Shown piece after piece: positions 1-5,690 of a stretch of 5,694 nucleotides of DNA. The notes below the pieces were generated by a model that was not told the DNA's origin, did not search any database, and saw only the letters and a list, made by a program, of their open reading frames with translations. Source of the DNA: Mycobacterium sp. (GTDB lineage: Bacteria; Actinomycetota; Actinomycetes; Mycobacteriales; Mycobacteriaceae); NCBI GenBank assembly GCA_019246375.1, contig JAFAQO010000574.1:1-5694 (forward strand), in the 5' to 3' direction. How positions within the stretch are numbered: position 1 is the stretch's first letter; each line of letters begins with the position of its first letter. The position numbers were made by a program, and so were the translations under genes.

Positions 1-117
1 CCTGCGGTGGCTGCGGGCGCCGACGCGGTTCTGGCGGCCAGTATCTTTCATTTCCGGGAGTTGACGATCGGGCAAGTGAAGGCAGCGATGGCTGCAGCAG
101 GGATCAGCGTGCGATGA
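1..117 (+). CDS. hisF: HisF, imidazole glycerol phosphate synthase cyclase subunit (3' end only)
   Basis: These are the last 38 codons of hisF; the start lies outside the window. HisF is the cytoplasmic (beta/alpha)8-barrel cyclase that, with the glutaminase HisH, converts PRFAR plus ammonia into imidazole glycerol phosphate and AICAR in histidine synthesis. The visible residues include [12 protein letters not shown] followed by a helix with [10 protein letters not shown]. This is the conserved end of the barrel, where the Ala-Ala-Ser-Ile-Phe-His segment belongs to the phosphate-binding side. The stop TGA at 115-117 overlaps the ATG of hisI at 114-116, which implies translational coupling. 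Identification rests on this short tail plus the adjacent hisI, and the two agree well. Confidence 0.93.
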   Translation, partial: PAVAAGADAVLAASIFHFRELTIGQVKAAMAAAGISVR

Positions 118-461
118 CACTTGATCCAGACATCGCGGCGCGGCTCAAACGCAACGCCGACGGACTGTTCACCGCCGTTGTGCAGGAGCGCGGCAGCCGA
201 GACGTGCTGATGGTCGCTTGGATGGACGACGAGGCATTGGCGCGCACCCTGAAAACGCGTGAGGCGACGTACTTTTCCCGCTCCCGTGGCGAGCAGTGGG
301 TCAAAGGCGCAACCTCAGGCCACACCCAGCATGTGCATTCGGTGCGGCTGGACTGCGACGGCGACGCTGTGCTGCTGGAGGTCGACCAGGTCGGCGGCGC
401 TTGCCACACCGGCGATCACAGCTGTTTCGACGCCGACCTGCTACTGGGTTGGGACGACTGA
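114..461 (+). CDS. hisI: HisI, phosphoribosyl-AMP cyclohydrolase
   Basis: This 115-residue protein is a monofunctional PR-AMP cyclohydrolase. It opens the adenine ring of phosphoribosyl-AMP to give ProFAR, the third step of histidine synthesis, in the cytoplasm. The signature is complete: [13 protein letters not shown] near residues 30-42, the [11 protein letters not shown] block at 62-72, the metal-binding acidic cluster D80-C81-D82-G-D84, and the zinc/metal cysteines C81, C97 (in ACHTG) and C104 (in HSCF). The length is typical of the stand-alone actinobacterial enzyme. There is no C-terminal HisE domain; in mycobacteria hisE is a separate gene elsewhere. The ATG start is fixed by the 4-bp overlap with hisF and lies right before the first conserved residues. 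In M. tuberculosis the next gene is chaA, but here it is a 13E12 gene 60 bp downstream. Confidence 0.97.
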   Translation: MTLDPDIAARLKRNADGLFTAVVQERGSRDVLMVAWMDDEALARTLKTREATYFSRSRGEQWVKGATSGHTQHVHSVRLDCDGDAVLLEVDQVGGACHTGDHSCFDADLLLGWDD

Positions 462-491
462 GCGACGCACCCTGGGGAGCGCCGCGGCGGT

Positions 492-514
492 TGGTCATAC
501 CCTTCAATTAGGAT
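492..514 (+). promoter_or_regulatory. Candidate promoter of the 13E12 gene (-10 TAGGAT)
   Basis: TAGGAT at 509-514 fits the mycobacterial -10 pattern TANNNT. It ends 7 nt before the ATG at 522, the spacing of a leaderless transcript starting at the A of the start codon. Upstream, 492-500 (TGGTCATAC) matches 5 of 9 positions of the RecA-NDp/PafBC motif TTGTCRGTG, with exactly the required 8 nt to the -10. There are two alternative readings. The AGGA at 510-513 could be a Shine-Dalgarno 8 nt before the ATG. TACCCT at 498-503 could then be the -10. This is prediction from motif spacing only. Confidence 0.4.
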
Positions 515-529
515 CGAACCTATGTTCGA
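514..529. promoter_or_regulatory. SOS box (LexA operator) overlapping the 13E12 start codon
   Basis: TCGAACCTATGTTCGA is an exact match to the mycobacterial LexA consensus TCGAAC-N4-GTTCGA, with both 6-base arms perfect. The start codon 522-524 lies inside it: A and T fall in the spacer and G is the first base of the right arm, so the operator also encodes Met-Phe-Asp. LexA bound here would cover the predicted transcription start. LexA regulation of 13E12 family genes has been reported in M. tuberculosis. The site is seen directly; the regulation is inferred. Confidence 0.88.
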
Positions 530-2081
530 TAGCACTCCACCCAGTGATGCAGCGTTAAAAGCTGCTGATGACGCGACGGTGGTGGCGGCGATCGCAGGTT
601 GGGCACGGCTCGAAGCTGCCGCCTCAGCGCGCCGACTGGCTGCTATCGCCGAACTGGTGGACCGTCGGATCAAAGGCGGCTCGCCTGACTATGCGCGGTG
701 GTCGTGCGATAACTGGGACGCGATGGCTGCTGAAGTTAGTGCGGCGCAAGGTGTTAGCCATGGTATAGCGTCGGGTCAGATGTATCTGAGTATCGCGTTG
801 CGCGACCGGCTACCCAAAGTTGGCGCGCTGTTTGCCGACGGCATGATCAGTGCCCGACTAGCGGCGGTCATCGTGTGGCACACCGATCTCATTAAAGACG
901 CCGAAGCGTTGCGGCTGGTCGATAAGACGCTGGCCGAGGATGCCGTGCGGTTTGGGCCGCTGTCCGTGAACAAGACCGCGCAAGCCATCGAGGCGGTTGT
1001 GGATCGCTACGACCCGGCGGCGCTACGCCGCACCCGAGCGTCTGCACGTAGCCGTGAGGTAGTAGTCGACTCCGCCGACGAGTCAGGCACCGCAGCATTC
1101 TGGGGCCGGCTGTATGCCACCGACGCCGCGGTTTTGGATCGGCGGTTGATGCAGATGGCCCACGACGTGTGCGACGACGACCCGCGCACTATCGCACAGC
1201 GCCGTGCTGACGCGTTGGCAGCGCTGGCCGGCGGGGCCGACCGACTTGCATGCGCATGTGCGAACACCGATTGCCGTGCCGGTGCTGAAGGCACCGAACG
1301 GTCATCAGGCGTGGTCATCCATGTCGTCGCCGAAGCATCGGCGTTGAGCGGTCAGCCCGACCCACACATGTCGGGTGAGCCCAAGCGGCGACCGGTCACA
1401 CCCAAAACGCCACTGCACGAGGCCCTCGCGCCCGACCCCGAACCGGATCCTCCGATGGGAACGGCGCCCAAGCCGCCGGTCGCGCTAATCAACAGCGGCG
1501 GGGCAATACCCACGCCACTGTTGGCTGAGCTGATTCAAGGGGGTGCGAAGATCCGGCCGGTGCGGCATCCCGGCGAAACGGCGGGACCCGAACCCGGCTA
1601 CCGCCCGTCGGCCGCACTCGAGCGGTTCGTTCGGTGCCGCGATCTGACGTGTCGATTCCCGAATTGCGACCGGCCCGCTGAATTTTGCGATGTCGATCAC
1701 ACGGTGCCCTACCCGCTCGGGCCCACTCATCCGTCCAATCTCAAGTGCCTATGTCGAAAACATCACCTGCTCAAGACATTCTGGGCAGGACCCAACGGTT
1801 GGCGCGATGAGCAGCTCCCTGACGGCACGGTGATCTGGACATCACCCGCTGGGCAGAAATACACCACTCACCCGGGAAGTCGTCTCCTGTTTCCCACCCT
1901 TTGCCTACCCACCGGCGAATTGCCTGCTGTGTCAAGGATGGATCGGCGGCGCGGCGATCGCGGCGTGATAATGCCCAGACGCCGCCGAACTCGAGAGCAA
2001 GACCGTGTCTACCGCATCGACGCCGAACGCGCACTCAATGCCACCCACGTCGCCGAACGCAACAAACCCCCACCGTTCTGA
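522..2081 (+). CDS. 13E12 repeat-family protein (DUF222 plus HNH endonuclease domain)
   Basis: This 519-residue protein belongs to the 13E12 (REP13E12) family. The N-terminal part, about residues 15-240, is helical DUF222 sequence, including LVDRRIKGG near 45-53 and the family-type [11 protein letters not shown] at 226-236. A proline- and acid-rich linker follows at about 272-320. The HNH domain occupies about 365-420: C377 and C382 (CRFPNC), the DVDH core at 390-393, N406, and the C409/C411-RKHH segment, which together form a beta-beta-alpha-metal nuclease fold with structural cysteines. The basic tail ([12 protein letters not shown], 484-495) is also usual for the family, so the gene appears full length. 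The cellular role of the family is unknown; metal-dependent DNA cleavage is inferred from the HNH residues. In M. tuberculosis some copies hold the attachment site of prophage phiRv1. The perfect SOS box on the start codon predicts induction by DNA damage. The last 150 bp overlap the convergent acyltransferase frame. Confidence 0.92.
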   Translation: MFDSTPPSDAALKAADDATVVAAIAGWARLEAAASARRLAAIAELVDRRIKGGSPDYARWSCDNWDAMAAEVSAAQGVSHGIASGQMYLSIALRDRLPKVGALFADGMISARLAAVIVWHTDLIKDAEALRLVDKTLAEDAVRFGPLSVNKTAQAIEAVVDRYDPAALRRTRASARSREVVVDSADESGTAAFWGRLYATDAAVLDRRLMQMAHDVCDDDPRTIAQRRADALAALAGGADRLACACANTDCRAGAEGTERSSGVVIHVVAEASALSGQPDPHMSGEPKRRPVTPKTPLHEALAPDPEPDPPMGTAPKPPVALINSGGAIPTPLLAELIQGGAKIRPVRHPGETAGPEPGYRPSAALERFVRCRDLTCRFPNCDRPAEFCDVDHTVPYPLGPTHPSNLKCLCRKHHLLKTFWAGPNGWRDEQLPDGTVIWTSPAGQKYTTHPGSRLLFPTLCLPTGELPAVSRMDRRRGDRGVIMPRRRRTREQDRVYRIDAERALNATHVAERNKPPPF

Positions 2082-3362
2082 GGCGTTCAGATCCTTTGTG
2101 CGAGCGCCCAGCCTCCTGTCGGGGTGCACAGCGCGATGCAGCACCCAGGCCAGCGGGATCGTCATCATCAGCGTCACCACAAAAAGCTCCGTCATCGAGC
2201 CGGTGAAGGCCGGCAGGCGTAACACTGACTCGGTCGTGATCGCCATCATGATCACGTGGATCAGAAAGATTTCGTAGGAAATCTCGCCTAGCCACACCAT
2301 CGGTCTGCTGCTGAGCATGCGCGCATACCAGCCGCGGTCGTACAGCGCTAGCGGTGCCACCACGAGCGTGGCGATGATCGCGTAGAACACGGCCTTAGCC
2401 AGCGGCTCCCACACCTTGACCGGCGACATGCCCACCTCACCAGCGATCGGAGTGGACACGATCAGGTAGCTGACCAGCGCCAGCGGAATCACCGCGAACG
2501 CATAACAACGCGCCCCCATGGCCTGCAGCACCGCCAACGCCATTCCACCGGCAAAGCACCCCAGGTAGGCAGGCAACCACATGCCGGCCGCACTCGGTAA
2601 CCAGTCGGAGGTGTGCAGCACGATCAGCCAAGCCGGGCTAAGCGCGGCCAGCGCGGCCAAGCCGGCGAGCAGCAGTCCGGGTCGCCAGCTGCGACGGCAC
2701 AACACGGCCAGTAGCAAGTAGGACAGCAGCGGCAGCGCCGCGTAGAACGCGACCTCCACCGCCAGGCTCCACATCTGTGTCAGGCCCTGATGCTGGTAGG
2801 TGAGCATGTAGTTACCGGTGTAGATCTGCGTCAGTGTGAGGTAACGAAACAAACCTATCCACGTCTGTCCGGGATTTGGGCCGTCTGGACGGAGCTGATA
2901 GAGGAGGTAGGCGAGCAACACGATCACGACGTAGGCCGGCATGATGCGCCGCACCCGGCGCAACATATAGCGGCGCACCCGAGGCGGCGCGGACCCGTTG
3001 GCGGCCGCCTTCACCCACGGGCTGAACAACAGGAAACCTGACAACACGAAGAAGATCGGTACACCGATCTCCAGGCGGGAATACAACAGCCCGACATAGC
3101 CGTGGGTCTCCTTGCCTGTGCCGTATGCCGCGTGGGTGGCCACCACCAGCAGGGCGGCCACGGCGCGGATCCCGGTAAGCGATCGCACCCGATTCACCGT
3201 CGACACCCGCTTGAGGTCGCCCGGATCTATTTCGGTCGACAACGCCACCACGGTCTGCGTCGGTTCGTTGTCTTGTCGGCGGCGGGTTGCCGAGTGATCC
3301 ACGACACCGCCGCTATTTGCGATGCGGCCCCCACACACATCAATTGACGGGCCGACCAGCAT
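1932..3362 (-). CDS. Acyltransferase 3 family membrane protein
   Basis: This 476-residue integral membrane protein is of the acyltransferase-3 (OafA/NodX-like) type, which moves acyl groups onto sugars or lipids at the cytoplasmic membrane. Diagnostic segments are [18 protein letters not shown] at 61-78, with the conserved Arg66 and catalytic-type His77; [15 protein letters not shown] at 99-113; the [10 protein letters not shown] block at 135-144; [10 protein letters not shown] at 198-207; and [12 protein letters not shown] at 358-369. About ten hydrophobic segments are visible. The acceptor substrate cannot be told; O-acylation of a cell-envelope glycolipid is a reasonable guess. ATG 3362 has a TANNNT hexamer 7 nt upstream, fitting a leaderless start. 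The first 58 or so residues lack homology-like features, so GTG 3248 or GTG 3206 are alternatives. Homology-like sequence ends near residue 427, exactly where the frame enters the opposite-strand 13E12 gene. The last 49 residues are therefore probably read-through rather than a functional domain. Confidence 0.88.
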   Translation of the reverse strand: MLVGPSIDVCGGRIANSGGVVDHSATRRRQDNEPTQTVVALSTEIDPGDLKRVSTVNRVRSLTGIRAVAALLVVATHAAYGTGKETHGYVGLLYSRLEIGVPIFFVLSGFLLFSPWVKAAANGSAPPRVRRYMLRRVRRIMPAYVVIVLLAYLLYQLRPDGPNPGQTWIGLFRYLTLTQIYTGNYMLTYQHQGLTQMWSLAVEVAFYAALPLLSYLLLAVLCRRSWRPGLLLAGLAALAALSPAWLIVLHTSDWLPSAAGMWLPAYLGCFAGGMALAVLQAMGARCYAFAVIPLALVSYLIVSTPIAGEVGMSPVKVWEPLAKAVFYAIIATLVVAPLALYDRGWYARMLSSRPMVWLGEISYEIFLIHVIMMAITTESVLRLPAFTGSMTELFVVTLMMTIPLAWVLHRAVHPDRRLGARTKDLNASERWGFVAFGDVGGIECAFGVDAVDTVLLSSSAASGHYHAAIAAPPIHP

Positions 3363-3369
3363 TCCACGA

Positions 3370-3375
3370 AGGGTA
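3370..3375 (-). promoter_or_regulatory. Candidate -10 of a leaderless acyltransferase transcript
   Basis: Read on the minus strand this is TACCCT, matching TANNNT, followed by 7 nt and then ATG 3362. A second hexamer, TAATCT (3386-3381), would give an 11-nt leader instead. No good Shine-Dalgarno is present: the GGA touches the ATG directly. The surrounding 3363-3460 gap (98 bp) shows nothing else convincing. Confidence 0.35.
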
Positions 3376-3460
3376 GCGAAAGATTAGGTCGCCTTAGCTA
3401 AACATTTGCTGAGACGAGCTTGTGGGTTCTTCCGGGTCCTCTACGTCGACACGCAGCGGA

Positions 3461-4306
3461 TCAGGGGGCGGTGGACTCGATTTCGCGTAAGCGCTTGAGC
3501 GTGAGTCTTGCAGCCCGCATCGATAAAGCTGGCGACAGGCGGTCCAGGTACCACCATGCCTTCCACCATGCCGGCACCACAATGATCGCGTCTCCACGCA
3601 ACACCCCACGAAGGGCACGCTCGACGAACATTTCGGGCGCCATTGGCCGCAATGGCTCCCAAAATTTGAGTAGTTTCTCGTCGCTGAGGCCGGTCATTGT
3701 CATTCGTCCGTACTTGCCGCCGGTGAGGATCGGGGTCCGGATAGCGCCTGGACAAAGCACCGACACCTTTACGCCGTGGCGCTCGGCCTCCAGCCGCAAC
3801 GCCTTCGAGAGCGCGACGACGGCGTGTTTTGTGGCGGTGTAGCTCGCACTGCCCGGACTGGCAATAAGACCGGCCATGGAGGCTGTGTTGACTATGTGGC
3901 CGGAGTGCTGCCGGATCATGATCGGATAGACCGCTTGGATACCGTGTGCCACACCGCGCAGGTTCACGTCGAAGACGTCGTTCCAGTCATCGAGCGTGTA
4001 TGAGTCGACCTCACCGCCGACCCCGATGCCGGCATTGTTGAACAGGTAGTCGATCCGTCCGGATTGCTGCACCACCTCGGCGACGGCGCGCTCGAAGGAT
4101 GGATAGCTGCGCACATCGAGCTCGATCGCGTACGCCTTCGCGCCACCACTGCTCAGGCGTTGCGCCAGCTCCTGCGCCGGGCCGATCTGACGATCGGCGA
4201 TCCAAACCTCGCCGCCCCCTTCGACCAACTTCGTCGTCAACGCGGCGCCGATGCCGGACGCGCCGCCGGTAACGAATGCGATCTTCCCCGACACGCTCGA
4301 TGCCAT
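3461..4306 (-). CDS. Short-chain dehydrogenase/reductase (classical SDR)
   Basis: Starting at ATG 4306 this is a 281-residue classical SDR with a Rossmann fold. Motifs in this numbering are TGGASGIG at 13-20 (dinucleotide binding); Asp38 after the second strand (WIADR), which favours NAD(H); NNAG at 90-93; Asn115 (DVNLRG); the catalytic Ser143, Tyr156 and Lys160 (YTATK); and the CPGAIRTP loop near 185-192. The reaction is oxidation of an alcohol or reduction of a ketone; the substrate is unknown. The C-terminus, about 245-281, is unusual: WWKAWWYLDRL followed by a basic amphipathic helix, as in membrane-associated SDRs acting on lipids (inference). The frame stays open upstream to GTG 4528/ATG 4525, but those 74 residues lack SDR features and lie opposite plus-strand coding-like sequence. 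ATG 4306 is preferred because it sits at the family N-terminus and has a -10 hexamer 6 nt upstream. The acyltransferase follows 98 bp downstream on the same strand. Confidence 0.92.
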   Translation of the reverse strand: MASSVSGKIAFVTGGASGIGAALTTKLVEGGGEVWIADRQIGPAQELAQRLSSGGAKAYAIELDVRSYPSFERAVAEVVQQSGRIDYLFNNAGIGVGGEVDSYTLDDWNDVFDVNLRGVAHGIQAVYPIMIRQHSGHIVNTASMAGLIASPGSASYTATKHAVVALSKALRLEAERHGVKVSVLCPGAIRTPILTGGKYGRMTMTGLSDEKLLKFWEPLRPMAPEMFVERALRGVLRGDAIIVVPAWWKAWWYLDRLSPALSMRAARLTLKRLREIESTAP

Positions 4307-4309
4307 TAG

Positions 4310-4576
4310 GGAAGGGTAATCGCTCGCCTCGCAGGTCATCAGAGGGCGTTCGTCGTCGACCGAATCACCGAAGCCGGCCTGAACGAAGGGCTCGACGAAG
4401 TCCAGGGCCGACAGACCAGCGGGGACGCAGCGGCCAAGAAGCTCGTCGCCCTCGATCGCATCGCCAGACCAGTCGGGCAGCCACCGAGCCAACCAACCTT
4501 GGCATCCCAGTCGTCGCCGACTCATCACCCACGGTTTCGAACCTTCGCGCAGGAGACAAGAAATGACACAGCATGA
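4310..4576 (+). pseudogene. Plus-strand coding-like fragment of unknown identity, lacking a start
   Basis: This lies in the roughly 330-bp stretch without an intact gene. Frame 2 is open from just after TAG 4307-4309 to TGA 4574-4576 and contains no ATG or GTG near its beginning. Its middle reads like real protein: FVVDRITEAGLNEGLDEVQ, then DAAAKKLVALDRIA. By hand about three quarters of third positions in 4331-4483 are G or C, and first positions are G-rich, as in a mycobacterial gene. The final 30 or so residues are Pro/Ser/Thr-rich. The family was not recognised. It may be the 3' remnant of a gene whose 5' part was lost where the SDR gene now begins. The competing view is that the minus-strand upstream extension of the SDR frame is the real coding sequence and this is its shadow. 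Confidence 0.3.
4313..4318 (-). promoter_or_regulatory. Candidate -10 of a leaderless SDR transcript
   Basis: On the minus strand TACCCT (TANNNT) is followed by TCCCTA and then ATG 4306, a 6-nt gap. The sequence before this ATG is pyrimidine-rich with no Shine-Dalgarno, so a leaderless mRNA is the simplest way to start here. The -35 region is weak (ATGACC at 4339-4334). Confidence 0.38.
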
Positions 4577-4640
4577 CCCGCGGGAACAGAGCAGCGGTAA
4601 CTCTCAGTCCGACTTTAAGGTGACCGCCGGGAAGTGCCCC
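4551..4640 (+). pseudogene. Strong ribosome-binding site and 5' end of a broken or very short plus-strand gene
   Basis: AGGAG at 4551-4555 stands 7 nt before ATG 4563, the best Shine-Dalgarno in the window. The frame begins MTQHDPREQSSGNSQSDF and continues to a GKCPYL segment at about residues 23-28, with GC-rich third positions. From 4640 it runs into the antisense of the tautomerase-like gene, and it ends at TAA 4728-4730 as a 55-codon frame. The second half looks like antisense noise. The start overlaps the end of the preceding plus-strand fragment by 14 bp, as in a coupled gene pair. A Gly-Lys-Cys-Pro stretch after a polar N-terminus is reminiscent of KatG-type catalase-peroxidase N-termini, but this is far too short to name. 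A truncated gene is the favoured reading; a genuine 55-residue protein is possible. Confidence 0.35.
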
Positions 4641-5086
4641 TACCTGGCGAGCAGCTTGGCGACCCGGGCGGCAACGGGGATCCGCCGGGCCAGCAGCACG
4701 CCGCCGACAGCGAAATCACGGGGCCGGTAACGGTGGAACCGCACATTGACCGCGTCTATGTCCTCGACATCGAGCAGCCGGGCCAGTACGTCAGTGAGCT
4801 CGCGGGCGATGACCTTCTGACGGCGCAGCGACAACCCCCAGTCGCTGAACTCCACTGTGACATCCCGCGCGCCGCTGTCGGCCATCATGGTCCCACCGAT
4901 GGCTAACCCGTCCGGATCGTAGGGGGCGAAGTCGACAGTTGTCCGCGCCCGCATGTCCTCTGCGGTCGGACGACCACGGCCCGGCGGCGGAGTCAGCAGC
5001 CGCACCACCAGGTCGGTCAGTTCGGCGGCGAGGCGGCGCCGGTGCTCGGCATCAACTGGCGGGCTAGTCAGACGCAGGTACGGCAT
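4640..5086 (-). CDS. Tautomerase-superfamily-like protein with internal duplication
   Basis: From ATG 5086 this is a 148-residue soluble protein beginning Met-Pro-Tyr-Leu-Arg-Leu. This fits the 4-oxalocrotonate tautomerase superfamily, where the exposed N-terminal proline is the catalytic base after Met removal. Two similar halves are visible. LAAELTDLVVRLL (19-31) matches IARELTDVLARLL (93-105), and YDPDGLAIGG (56-65) matches YRPRDFAVGG (120-129). That is the beta-alpha-beta repeat plan of fused tautomerases such as MSAD or cis-CaaD. The second half has no equivalent proline. The function is inferred and the substrate unknown. ATG 5095 (adding Met-Gly-Gly) has a better-spaced GAGGG, 9 nt upstream, while the GGGAGG before 5086 is only 1 nt away. 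Start 5086 is preferred solely because it exposes Pro1. The gene sits between two plus-strand coding-like fragments. Confidence 0.75.
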   Translation of the reverse strand: MPYLRLTSPPVDAEHRRRLAAELTDLVVRLLTPPPGRGRPTAEDMRARTTVDFAPYDPDGLAIGGTMMADSGARDVTVEFSDWGLSLRRQKVIARELTDVLARLLDVEDIDAVNVRFHRYRPRDFAVGGVLLARRIPVAARVAKLLAR

Positions 5087-5100
5087 GCCTCCCATATATA

Positions 5101-5196
5101 ACAGCCCTCGACCAGATCACTGATGTCAGCTATAACACCGGGTTACGGCACGCCGGATTGGTCCATTTGGTCGACCGGATCCTCGACCGGCTTTAG
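5101..5196 (+). pseudogene. Plus-strand C-terminus-like fragment in the gap between two minus-strand genes
   Basis: This gap has no gene on the minus strand, yet plus frame 1 reads DQITDVSYNTGLRHAGLVHL and then VDRILDRL, ending at TAG 5194-5196. Third positions are mostly G or C, and the ending is an amphipathic-helix-like tail. It has no start of its own, because upstream it runs into antisense of the tautomerase-like gene. The family was not recognised. It may be the 3' end of the plus-strand gene that begins at 4563, split by the intervening minus-strand gene, or an unrelated relic. The promoter of the tautomerase-like gene should also lie in this interval, but no clear -10/-35 pair was found. 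A small direct repeat (TCGACCGG at 5171-5178 and 5183-5190) is within the coding-like part. Confidence 0.28.
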
Positions 5197-5678
5197 GCGC
5201 CGGGAGTCAACCGGATGGCAGCCAGATTGAGCCGGCCGACCGCGTCGGTGAAATCCTCGAGCGCCGGTATCTGCCGATCACGGAACTTCAGTCCCATTGT
5301 GCGCTGTGGAAGCCTGGCGCCGTACGACTCTAGGGAGCGACGGTAGAGATCTGCGACGATCGCACTGTCTTCGATGAGCTCGCCGCGCATTGTCGTGGTC
5401 TTGCCCGCGTGCAGGACCCGGGCGGACGCGCCTCCGCGGAAGTTGTGCTTCCACCGCGCGTTGGTCAGCGCATAGAGATCTTTGTCGATCCGGTGGGCAC
5501 TGAACGGGATTGAATATTGCCTGGCTGTCTTTCGTCCCGTGAAGCTCAATACCATCAGTTTCTTGCGGGCCACGCCCTTGAAGGGAGTGCGCAGCAGCAA
5601 CCGCACGATGGGGTTGACAACACGGAGCAGCGCCGCGGGGTAGTGCGCCTCCGTGATCGCGGGTGGCTGTTCTGCCAT
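5193..5678 (-). CDS. F420-dependent nitroreductase (Ddn/DUF385)-like split-barrel protein
   Basis: This 161-residue protein resembles the mycobacterial deazaflavin-dependent nitroreductase family, small split beta-barrel proteins that use reduced coenzyme F420 to reduce quinones or nitro compounds, often at the inner membrane. The evidence is a basic, hydrophobic N-terminus (about 17-45) with PIVRLLLRTPFKG, then VLSFTGRKTARQYSIPFS at 43-60, matching the family's TTGRKSGxxRxxPL strand-turn, and WKHNFRGGASARVLHAG at 76-92, matching its WyhNLrAnPxVxV segment. The C-terminal helix region (105-161) is less typical. The substrate is unknown, and an F420/FMN-type split-barrel of the wider family is possible. 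ATG 5678 is chosen over GTG 5681 because a -10 hexamer lies 6 nt before it and there is no Shine-Dalgarno. Its TAA overlaps the TAG of the plus-strand fragment at 5194-5196. Confidence 0.8.
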   Translation of the reverse strand: MAEQPPAITEAHYPAALLRVVNPIVRLLLRTPFKGVARKKLMVLSFTGRKTARQYSIPFSAHRIDKDLYALTNARWKHNFRGGASARVLHAGKTTTMRGELIEDSAIVADLYRRSLESYGARLPQRTMGLKFRDRQIPALEDFTDAVGRLNLAAIRLTPGA

Positions 5679-5684
5679 CACAAC

Positions 5685-5690
5685 ACCGTA
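5685..5690 (-). promoter_or_regulatory. Candidate -10 of a leaderless Ddn-like transcript
   Basis: On the minus strand TACGGT (TANNNT) is followed by GTTGTG and ATG 5678. The window ends 4 bp further on, so the -35 cannot be examined. Confidence 0.33.

Noticed and set aside
480..489. Palindrome CGCCGCGGCG after hisI as a transcription terminator.
   Set aside because: It has no loop and no T-run, and such CG palindromes are common in GC-rich DNA.
2035..2295. Additional minus- and plus-strand open frames of 60-140 codons across the acyltransferase, 13E12 and SDR genes.
   Set aside because: They are shadows of well-supported genes, Arg/Pro/Ser-rich with no motifs.
3384..3402. Possible IdeR/DtxR iron box upstream of the acyltransferase gene (minus-strand TTTAGCTAAGGCGACCTAA).
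   Set aside because: Only about 12 of 19 positions match the consensus and dyad symmetry is poor, below what is usual for functional IdeR sites.
4307..4528. 74-residue N-terminal extension of the SDR starting at GTG 4528 or ATG 4525.
   Set aside because: It has no SDR features, the classical fold begins at Met 4306, and the opposite strand looks more like coding sequence here.
5171..5190. Direct repeat TCGACCGG (5171-5178, 5183-5190) as an attachment site or operator.
   Set aside because: It is only 8 bp, made of common mycobacterial codons (Asp-Arg), and explained by the coding-like fragment there.
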